A DNA stretch of 14,758 nucleotides, from contig JAZQWL010000036.1 in NCBI GenBank assembly GCA_045632305.1, forward strand, positions 1 through 14,758. Reading direction: 5' to 3'. The notes beneath the pieces are model-generated. The model ran no database searches and was not told the origin of the DNA. It saw only the letters and a program-made list of their open reading frames with translations. A program made the translations under genes and the position numbers. Shown here piece after piece: positions 5,608 to 11,768 of this stretch. Source of the DNA: SVTX01 sp045632305. GTDB taxonomy: Bacteria; Bacillota; Clostridia; Oscillospirales; CAG-272. The first letter of the stretch is position 1, and every line of letters starts with the position of its first letter.

Positions 5608-6207
5608 ATGAATATGATGACTAACAAAGAAAGATTTATTGAGATCTACAGAAGCAAGATCAAGAGAGATGGCGCGGACAAGCTGCTGGATTATCTTATG
5701 AGCGACGCGTGTGATTTTTTCTACGCGCCTGCAAGCACGAGATTTCACGGCAACTACGAGGGTGGTCTTCTCGAGCACAGCTTGAACGTTTACGATTGTC
5801 TTTGCGATATTATGAAGCGCCCCCGAATCAAAGAGGTCTACGGCATCGAATACAGTGAGGAGAGCATTGCTATCGCGGCGCTTCTTCACGATATCTGCAA
5901 GACTAATTTCTATAAGGTAAGCTACAAGAACGTAAAGAATCCCGAGGGCAAGTGGGAGAGCGTTCCTTTCTACACCATCGAGGACAACCTTCCTTACGGA
6001 CACGGTGAAAAGTCGGTATATATCGCATCGGGATATATGCGACTCACACGCGACGAGGCGTTCGCGATCCGTTATCACATGGGCTTTTCGGACACTGACA
6101 AGATCGGTGACGTAGGTAAGGCGATGGAAATGTTCCCGCTTGCGTTCTTCCTTAATTGCGCGGATTCCGAGGCGGCTTACTACATGGAAGAAACGGTTAA
6201 AAATTAA
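5608..6207 (+). CDS. HD-domain phosphohydrolase, putative nucleotidase or nuclease
   Basis: This 199-aa protein shows the full HD metal-site pattern: H57 (G-G-L-L-E-H-S), H94-D95 (A-L-L-H-D-I-C-K), H132 (Y-G-H-G-E-K-S), H157 (R-Y-H-M-G) and D186 (C-A-D-S-E). The G-G-L-L-E-H-S and Y-G-H-G-E segments resemble the HD domain of YhaM-type 3'-5' exoribonucleases, but the N-terminal OB-fold is absent. It could instead be a 5'-nucleotidase or another phosphohydrolase. GGAGG at 5595-5599 with an 8-base gap fixes the start. It is first in a unit with purine nucleoside phosphorylase (37 bp downstream) and cytidine deaminase, so a role in generating or processing nucleosides is a reasonable inference. 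The substrate is not determined by sequence. Confidence 0.8.
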   Translation: MNMMTNKERFIEIYRSKIKRDGADKLLDYLMSDACDFFYAPASTRFHGNYEGGLLEHSLNVYDCLCDIMKRPRIKEVYGIEYSEESIAIAALLHDICKTNFYKVSYKNVKNPEGKWESVPFYTIEDNLPYGHGEKSVYIASGYMRLTRDEAFAIRYHMGFSDTDKIGDVGKAMEMFPLAFFLNCADSEAAYYMEETVKN

Positions 6208-6244
6208 AAAACAAAAATTCAAATACAGATTGGAGAAAAAAATT

Positions 6245-6964
6245 ATGGCAACACCTCACAACATTGCAAAACCCGAAGATATAGCAAAGACCGTGCTTAT
6301 GCCCGGCGACCCTCTTCGTTCTAAGTTTATAGCGGACAACTTCCTTGAAAACCCCGTGCTTTTCAATAACGTTCGCGGAATTCAGGGATACACAGGCACT
6401 TATAAGGGTACTCGCGTTTCCGTAATGGCGAGCGGTATGGGTATGCCTTCTATGGGTATTTACTCTTACGAGCTTTTTAATTTCTTCGGCGTTGAAAATA
6501 TCATCAGAATTGGTTCTATCGGCGGTATGAGAGAGGACATCAAGGTTCGCGATATCGTTATCGGTATGGGCGCATGCTCTGACTCCAATTACGATCAGCA
6601 GTTCATGCTTCCCGGCAAGTTTGCTCCCATTGCGGACTATACGCTTTTGTCCACAGCTGTTGAAGAGGCAAAGAAGCTCGGTGTAAAGTTCCACGTAGGT
6701 AACGTGCTTTCCTCCGACGTATTCTATGACGATTCGGGTGAACAGAACAAGCGTTGGCACAGAATGGGCGTTCTCGGTTGTGAAATGGAAGCGGCGGCGC
6801 TTTATATGAATGCGGCAAGAGCGGGCAAGAGAGGTCTTGCTATCTGCACGGTTTCCAACAACCTCGTAACAGGCGAGCAGATCTCCGCTAACGATATTCA
6901 GAACACGTTTACAGAAATGATGGAAGTAGCGCTCAACACTGCAGTTGCTATGGACAAAATGTAA
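6245..6964 (+). CDS. deoD: Purine nucleoside phosphorylase, DeoD (hexameric) type, with altered catalytic pair
   Basis: This 239-aa protein cleaves purine (deoxy)nucleosides with phosphate. Length and start (M-A-T-P-H-N-I) match the E. coli DeoD family. Phosphate and ribose site residues are kept: H5, G21, R25, R44, R88, S91, M181 and E182 in the E-M-E-A motif (E. coli numbers are one lower). The active-site pair is not kept. E. coli Asp204 (T-V-S-D-H) is N205 here (T-V-S-N-N), and Arg217 aligns with I218. In E. coli these two residues protonate the purine base and allow 6-aminopurines. Trimeric PNPs use Asn at the equivalent place and prefer 6-oxopurines. Activity is therefore probably retained but may be restricted to inosine and guanosine. 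GGAG sits 9 bases before the ATG. It is the middle gene of the salvage operon. Confidence 0.93.
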   Translation: MATPHNIAKPEDIAKTVLMPGDPLRSKFIADNFLENPVLFNNVRGIQGYTGTYKGTRVSVMASGMGMPSMGIYSYELFNFFGVENIIRIGSIGGMREDIKVRDIVIGMGACSDSNYDQQFMLPGKFAPIADYTLLSTAVEEAKKLGVKFHVGNVLSSDVFYDDSGEQNKRWHRMGVLGCEMEAAALYMNAARAGKRGLAICTVSNNLVTGEQISANDIQNTFTEMMEVALNTAVAMDKM

Positions 6965-6973
6965 TTTAAAATT

Positions 6974-7387
6974 ATGAAGAATTTTGACAGACAGGCGTTG
7001 GTTGACGCAGCGGTAAAGGCGAGCGAAAACTCTTATTCTCCTTATTCAAATTTCTGCGTTGGCGCGGCACTTCTTTGCAATGACGGAGAAATAATTCTCG
7101 GTACAAACGTGGAAAACGCATCCTACGGCGGAGCTATCTGCGCCGAGCGTACGGCTTTTTGCACAGCGGTTGCGAAGGGAAAAAAGGGCTTTTCTGCGAT
7201 AGCTATCATCGGTCACAGACGCGGAGAGGAGAATATGGATTTCTGTTCTCCCTGCGGTATTTGCCGTCAGTTCATGAGCGAGCTTGTTGACAGGGACTTT
7301 TTGATACTTCTCTCAAACGGAGAAGAGATACGTGAGTACACTATGGAGGAAACCCTGCCTCTCGCATTTGATAAGAGCTTAATTTAA
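6974..7387 (+). CDS. cdd: Cytidine deaminase
   Basis: This 137-aa protein has the size of the small tetrameric cytidine deaminases and hydrolyses cytidine and deoxycytidine to uridine forms. Zinc and catalytic motifs are present: N-V-E-N-A-S-Y, C-A-E-R (zinc Cys and the general-base Glu) and P-C-G-I-C-R-Q (two zinc Cys). The start is only 9 bases after the deoD stop. No Shine-Dalgarno sequence is visible before the ATG (AATTTAAAATT), so translation probably depends on ribosomes finishing deoD. It is the last gene of the operon. The hairpin 8 bp beyond the stop has its T-tract on the other strand, so plus-strand termination there is less certain. Confidence 0.95.
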   Translation: MKNFDRQALVDAAVKASENSYSPYSNFCVGAALLCNDGEIILGTNVENASYGGAICAERTAFCTAVAKGKKGFSAIAIIGHRRGEENMDFCSPCGICRQFMSELVDRDFLILLSNGEEIREYTMEETLPLAFDKSLI

Positions 7388-7417
7388 ACAAAAACGGGCG
7401 ACCGTAAGGGTCGCCCG
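7388..7417 (-). terminator. Intrinsic terminator of the small Cys-rich protein gene
   Basis: A 9-bp perfect GC-rich stem, CGGGCGACC (7395-7403) and GGTCGCCCG (7409-7417), has a 5-base loop. On the minus strand it is followed by TTTTTGT. The same hairpin lies 7 bp past the cdd stop and may stall plus-strand transcription too, but without a T-tract. Confidence 0.85.
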
Positions 7418-7426
7418 ACAGAGCAA

Positions 7427-7618
7427 TTAATTTTGCTTTTGCACACTTTTATATTCGTCATAAAATCTGTAGTAAGGACAGCTTCTTGTATTTCCTGCGA
7501 GGTAATCAAGCATTTCGTCCTCGTCAAGAGAAACGGTGCATACGTTTTCTCCGTATTCCTCGTCGTAATCGAAGAATTCACAGCTCTCGCAATTGGCGAC
7601 TTTTTTCGGTCCTGACAT
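7427..7618 (-). CDS. Small 4-Cys protein, probably DUF6472-like
   Basis: This is a 63-aa acidic protein. It has C10-x-x-C13, C27 and C47 in the contexts N-C-E-S-C-E-F-F-D-Y-D-E-E-Y, V-C-T-V and C-P-Y-Y-R-F-Y-D-E-Y. The pattern suggests a small metal-binding fold and is, from memory, typical of the Clostridia family DUF6472; its function is unknown. The start at 7618 is chosen because CGAGGTG lies just upstream and the conserved-looking M-S-G-P-K-K begins there; a longer in-frame start at 7675 would fall inside the -35 box. It has its own promoter and terminator, so it is a single-gene unit convergent with cdd. Confidence 0.85.
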   Translation of the reverse strand: MSGPKKVANCESCEFFDYDEEYGENVCTVSLDEDEMLDYLAGNTRSCPYYRFYDEYKSVQKQN

Positions 7619-7651
7619 AGTAACACCTCGAAAATTAATTATTACAGATAG

Positions 7652-7680
7652 ATTATAGCAAAAAATTTCCGCCAAGTCAA
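7652..7680 (-). promoter_or_regulatory. Sigma-A promoter of the small Cys-rich protein gene
   Basis: On the minus strand, TTGACT (7680-7675) and TATAAT (7657-7652) are separated by 17 bp. It lies in the 92-bp divergent gap before the 7711 gene. No comparably clear promoter for that plus-strand operon was found in the gap. Confidence 0.9.
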
Positions 7681-7710
7681 GCGGATTTTAAGAAAAGAAG
7701 GAGCATACGT

Positions 7711-8214
7711 ATGAATGAAAATAGAAAATTAAAGGTCAGCGTTCTGCGACTTCTTGCGTTTTCGCTGGTGCTGTGTCTTCTCGCGGTTGTGGTTTTCTCT
7801 TTCTCCGAGATATTTTTTGAGCGTATTTCAAGGAAGGTAGATCCTTCGAGCGACGACACTAAAAACACCCGTTGGGTTTTGGGGCACGCCGAAAATCTTT
7901 TGCTTTTCCCCGTGTTGGCGCTCTCGGGCTTGCTTTACGGTAAGAAAGAGGACGTGCGCATAACTGCCGTGCATTACAGAGAAAAGAAAATAGCGTTTTC
8001 CGTGCTTTTCCTCTTTTTATGCTTTGTATTTTTGCCGTATTACGCGTCGCAGAATATGGCGGCAAACGTTGGAGTGTTCGAAGCTATAGGAGATAAGGTG
8101 TTATGGTTTGTAACCCAGATAATTTTCATCTCCTCGCTTATAATGTACCACTCCGCGCGTCAGGAACGCTTTGAAAATATGGCAGAAGAGAAAAAGGAAG
8201 AACAGGATGAATAA
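7711..8214 (+). CDS. Four-TM membrane protein of unknown function
   Basis: This 167-aa protein has hydrophobic segments near residues 11-36, 56-76, 94-111 and 129-147. Its C-terminal tail is highly charged (E-E-K-K-E-E-Q-D-E), and its cytoplasmic N-terminus is basic. No recognised family motif is seen. AAGGAG is placed 7 bases before the ATG. Its stop codon lies within the start of the next gene, with an 8-bp overlap (8207-8214), so the two are translationally coupled and may act together at the membrane. It is first in a five-gene, same-strand run that includes metY and metA. A sensor or an accessory factor for the lipoprotein are guesses only. Confidence 0.8.
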   Translation: MNENRKLKVSVLRLLAFSLVLCLLAVVVFSFSEIFFERISRKVDPSSDDTKNTRWVLGHAENLLLFPVLALSGLLYGKKEDVRITAVHYREKKIAFSVLFLFLCFVFLPYYASQNMAANVGVFEAIGDKVLWFVTQIIFISSLIMYHSARQERFENMAEEKKEEQDE

Positions 8215-9517
8215 AAAAGCATTCATATCTCTCGCGCTTATCTTCGGTGTTTGCGTATCCTTTTCGGGATGTAGCAACAAGGGTCCGGGCAGTGAGCTTA
8301 TCGAGCGCGAGGAGGAAACGGAATTTGTTGCGACTCCCGACGTTGATCCAAGCTCGGAGCTGCTTCAAAAATACAATTCGCACAAGGAAAATGCCCCCTT
8401 GGCGTTTAAGTCTAACACAGAAAACTCTGCGACTGATTTCGAGTATTCTTTGCTTGATAACGGCGTCGCAATAACTAAATATATTGGCTCGGGAGATATC
8501 GTCATGATCCCCGAGAAGATAGAAGGGAAGGACGTTGTTCGTATAACTGCTACAAGCTTTGTGGATAGCGGTGTAAGAGCGGTATATATCCCTGACAGTG
8601 TTTGCGCTATCGAAAAGGGCGCGTTTGAGAATTGCCTCAATCTTTCGACTCTTCGCGTGCCGTTTATCGGTGACGGTGAGGGTGAGACGAACGGTGGTGT
8701 TATCTTTGGCGCAGACGATACTATCAGCAACGGTATAAAAGTACCCGGTTCACTGAAGATGCTTATTATCGGCGAGGGTGAGGTCGAAATTTCTTCGAAT
8801 TCGCTTTCCTATTTTAAAAATCTTGAGGCGGTTATTTTGCCGAGCAGCGTATTAAAAATAGGCCGATTCGCATTTAACGAATGTCGCTCCCTTGTTTACG
8901 TTGATTTCGGCGGAGCGAAGCTTATCGAGGAGTACGCGTTTCTTGCGTGCGATTCGCTCATTTATCTTGATATACCCGATACGGTGATGAATATCCGTCT
9001 TGGCGCGTTTATGCAGTGCGATCAGCTCAAGTATATTTCGTTGCCCTTCGTAGGTGGCTCGGAAACCGAAAACAGATATATAGGATATATTTTCGGAGCG
9101 GAGAGCAAGGCATGGAACAACAGTTTCGTCCCCATGACGCTTTCCTACGTAAACATAAGAGGTGCGGGAGTTCCCGATATGGCGTTTGAGGGATGTACAA
9201 ATCTCATTGACGTTACGTTAGCCGAGGGCGTTTCCTTCATAGGTGAGAGAGCGTTTTCAAACTGCAGGTCCATGCAGAGCGTGACGGTTGCGGACTCCGT
9301 GGAAAGCATCGGAGCTTGCGCGTTCTCAAATTGCTATACACTCGACAGAGTTGAAATATCGAGCGGATCAAGGTTAAGATCTGTTGGTATTCAGGCGTTT
9401 ATGAATTGTAAGGCGTTACATTCTATTAGCTTTCCGTCCGCGGTAGGCACGCTAGATTCGGGCATTTTCCTCGGATGCGACGGGGAGCTTACCGTTAACG
9501 GAGAAAAGATCAATTAA
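8207..9517 (+). CDS. BspA-like leucine-rich-repeat (LRR_5) lipoprotein
   Basis: This 436-aa protein has a lipoprotein signal peptide ending S-F-S-G-C22, so it should be lipidated at Cys22 and anchored outside the membrane. From about residue 80 to 425 it consists of repeats of about 23 aa such as V-Y-I-P-D-S-V...I-E-K-G-A-F-E-N-C-L-N-L and I-G-E-R-A-F-S-N-C-R-S-M-Q-S-V-T-V. This A-F-x-x-C-x-x-L pattern is typical of the LRR_5/BspA family involved in surface binding. The start at 8207 is chosen because AAAGGAAG precedes it and the signal peptide begins there. A longer frame from 8171 would add a charged stretch and spoil the signal. It is followed by metY after a 10-bp gap. The ligand is unknown. 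Confidence 0.88.
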   Translation: MNKKAFISLALIFGVCVSFSGCSNKGPGSELIEREEETEFVATPDVDPSSELLQKYNSHKENAPLAFKSNTENSATDFEYSLLDNGVAITKYIGSGDIVMIPEKIEGKDVVRITATSFVDSGVRAVYIPDSVCAIEKGAFENCLNLSTLRVPFIGDGEGETNGGVIFGADDTISNGIKVPGSLKMLIIGEGEVEISSNSLSYFKNLEAVILPSSVLKIGRFAFNECRSLVYVDFGGAKLIEEYAFLACDSLIYLDIPDTVMNIRLGAFMQCDQLKYISLPFVGGSETENRYIGYIFGAESKAWNNSFVPMTLSYVNIRGAGVPDMAFEGCTNLIDVTLAEGVSFIGERAFSNCRSMQSVTVADSVESIGACAFSNCYTLDRVEISSGSRLRSVGIQAFMNCKALHSISFPSAVGTLDSGIFLGCDGELTVNGEKIN

Positions 9518-9527
9518 GGAGAAAAAT

Positions 9528-10805
9528 ATGTCAAATTATAAGATAGATACAAAATGCATTCAGTCGGGCTATGAGCCCAAAAACGGAGAGCCCAGAGTTC
9601 TTCCCATTTACCAGAGCACAACCTACAGATATACCGATGCCGACAATCTTGGCGACCTTTTCGACCTCAAGGTAGACGGACACATGTACAGTAGAATTTC
9701 CAACCCGACTTTAGCGGCGGTTGAAGCAAAGATCGCAGACCTCGAGGGCGGTACGGGAGCTATGCTCGTTTCGTCGGGCCAGGCGGCTAACCTTTGCGCG
9801 ATCCTTAATATCACGGCGTCGGGACAGAATATCGTGGCGCTTTCCGAAATTTACGGCGGTACGGTAAATCTCTTTGCGGTGAGCTTAAAGAAGCTCGGAA
9901 TCGACGTAAGATTCGTTACAAGTGATATGAGCGACGAGGAGATCTCCGAGAAGTTTGACGAAAACACACGTCTTATGTTTGGTGAAACGATCGCAAATCC
10001 CGCGCTCAAGGTGCTTGACATTGAAAGATTTGCAAACCTTGCTCACAAGCACGGAGTTCCGCTCGTTGTGGACAATACGTTTCCCACGCCCGTTCTTTGC
10101 CGCCCCTTTGAGTTTGGCGCGGATATCGTAACTCATTCTACAACAAAGTACCTCGACGGTCACGCAACAGTTGTTGGCGGTATTATTGTTGATGGCGGTA
10201 AATTCGATTGGACTGCAGCAGGCAAGTACCCCGAGCTTACAACACCCGATGCTTCCTATCATGGCGTGACCTATACGGAGCAGTTCGGCAACGCCGTTGC
10301 ATATATTACAAAGGCGAGAGTTCAGCTTCTCCGTGACTTTGGCTTTACAATGAGCCCCATGGCGGCGTTTATTCTCAATCTTGGTACTGAAACACTCGCG
10401 CTTCGTATGGAAAGACATTCTTCTAATGCGCTCAAGGTGGCTCAGTGGCTCAAGAGCAATGAAAACGTTGCTTGGGTAAGCTACCCGGGTCTTGAGGGTG
10501 ATAGCCAGAACGAGCTTGCAAAGAAGTATTTGCCGCATGGCGCTTGCGGTGTAATTTCCTTTGGTGTAAAGGGCGGTCGCGCGGCGGCAGTCAAGTTTAT
10601 GAATTCACTCAAGCTCGCGCAGATCGTAGTACACGTAGCGGACGCGAGAACAAGCATTCTTCACCCTGCAAGCACAACACACCGTCAGCTTACTGACGAG
10701 CAGCTCGTAGCTTGCGGCGTTCTTCCCGAGGGTGTTCGCCTTTCCGTCGGCATTGAAAACGTAGACGACATTCTCTCTGACATTGAGCAGGCATTTAATA
10801 ATTGA
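9528..10805 (+). CDS. metY: O-acetylhomoserine sulfhydrylase
   Basis: This 425-aa PLP enzyme of the Cys/Met-metabolism family makes homocysteine from O-acetylhomoserine and sulfide. Family features are the Y-Q-S-T-T-Y-R start region, Y-S-R-I-x-N-P-T (PLP phosphate site), S-S-G-Q-A-A, V-V-D-N-T-F-P-T-P, and the Schiff-base Lys K207 in H-S-T-T-K-Y-L-D-G-H. C-terminal H-P-A-S-T-T-H-R-Q and S-V-G-I-E are also present. The length of about 425 aa, with the long insertion after the PLP lysine, favours the sulfhydrylase over cystathionine gamma-synthase (about 380-400 aa). AAGGAG lies 6 bases before the ATG. metA follows after 25 bp and would provide the substrate. No SAM riboswitch or T-box leader can exist directly upstream, because the lipoprotein gene ends 10 bp before it. 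Confidence 0.95.
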   Translation: MSNYKIDTKCIQSGYEPKNGEPRVLPIYQSTTYRYTDADNLGDLFDLKVDGHMYSRISNPTLAAVEAKIADLEGGTGAMLVSSGQAANLCAILNITASGQNIVALSEIYGGTVNLFAVSLKKLGIDVRFVTSDMSDEEISEKFDENTRLMFGETIANPALKVLDIERFANLAHKHGVPLVVDNTFPTPVLCRPFEFGADIVTHSTTKYLDGHATVVGGIIVDGGKFDWTAAGKYPELTTPDASYHGVTYTEQFGNAVAYITKARVQLLRDFGFTMSPMAAFILNLGTETLALRMERHSSNALKVAQWLKSNENVAWVSYPGLEGDSQNELAKKYLPHGACGVISFGVKGGRAAAVKFMNSLKLAQIVVHVADARTSILHPASTTHRQLTDEQLVACGVLPEGVRLSVGIENVDDILSDIEQAFNN

Positions 10806-10830
10806 TTATAAATTATAAGGAGGCATAAGC

Positions 10831-11748
10831 ATGCCTATTAAAATACCGAATCTTCTTCCCGCAACCGAGACGTTGTTAAAGGAAAATATATTCGTAATGA
10901 CCGAGACCCGCGCTATTACGCAGGACATAAGACCGCTTCATATTCTGATGCTCAATCTTATGCCTACGAAGATCGTGACCGAAACACAGATCGCGCGCCT
11001 TATCGGTAACAGCCCGCTTCAGGTGGAGCTTGAGCTTCTCCAGACCGCGACTCACAAATCCACGCATACCTCCGAGGAGCATATGCTTGCGTTTTACAAG
11101 ACCTTCCCCGAGGTAAAGGATAAGAGATATGACGGACTTATCATTACGGGTGCGCCTGTGGAGAACATGGAGTTTGAAGAGGTTTCGTATTGGAAGGAGC
11201 TTTGTGAGATCATGGAGTGGAGCAAGACCCACGTGACCTCGACTCTCCACATTTGCTGGGGCGCGCAGGCGGGGCTTTACTACCATTACGGAATTAAAAA
11301 ATATCCGCTTGAAAAGATGCTTTTCGGCGTATTTCCTCATACTGCGGATCATAAGCAGTCCATGCTTTTCCGTGGCTTTGACGACGTTTTTATGGTACCT
11401 CATTCAAGACATACAACCTGTAATCGAGAAGACATTGAGAAGGTCGAGGGACTCAAGATCGTGGCTTCGTCCGAGGAGGCGGGAGTATACGCGTGCATGA
11501 CGAAGCGCGGCCGTCAGATTTTTGTTACGGGACACAGCGAGTATGATGCGGACACGCTTAAAAAGGAGTATTTGAGGGACAAGGCGGCGGGCCTTCCCAT
11601 TGACGTTCCGAAAAATTATTTCCCCGATGACGATGATACCCGCGAACCCACGGTAACGTGGCGTTCCTGCGCAAATCTTATGTATTACAACTGGCTCAAT
11701 TATTTTGTTTACCAGACGACACCGTACAATATTGACGAGATCAAGTGA
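10831..11748 (+). CDS. metA: Homoserine O-acetyltransferase, MetA type
   Basis: This 305-aa enzyme acylates homoserine, the first committed step to methionine. The catalytic triad is visible at C142 (H-I-C-W-G-A-Q-A), H235 and E237 (T-G-H-S-E-Y-D). K47 lies in N-L-M-P-T-K. Residue 111 (G-A-P-V-E111) is Glu. In this family Glu111 goes with acetyl-CoA and Gly111 with succinyl-CoA use, so acetylation is predicted despite the succinyltransferase name often attached to MetA. That agrees with the O-acetylhomoserine sulfhydrylase directly upstream. AAGGAGG with a 7-base gap is a strong ribosome binding site. The next gene starts 20 bp after the stop. Confidence 0.96.
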   Translation: MPIKIPNLLPATETLLKENIFVMTETRAITQDIRPLHILMLNLMPTKIVTETQIARLIGNSPLQVELELLQTATHKSTHTSEEHMLAFYKTFPEVKDKRYDGLIITGAPVENMEFEEVSYWKELCEIMEWSKTHVTSTLHICWGAQAGLYYHYGIKKYPLEKMLFGVFPHTADHKQSMLFRGFDDVFMVPHSRHTTCNREDIEKVEGLKIVASSEEAGVYACMTKRGRQIFVTGHSEYDADTLKKEYLRDKAAGLPIDVPKNYFPDDDDTREPTVTWRSCANLMYYNWLNYFVYQTTPYNIDEIK

Positions 11749-11768
11749 TGCGGCGGAGAGGAGAAGAT

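Noticed and set aside
7619..7710. SAM riboswitch or T-box leader for the methionine-containing operon
   Set aside because: The 92-bp gap is too short, holds a divergent promoter, and shows none of the expected paired elements. There is also no room directly before metY or metA.
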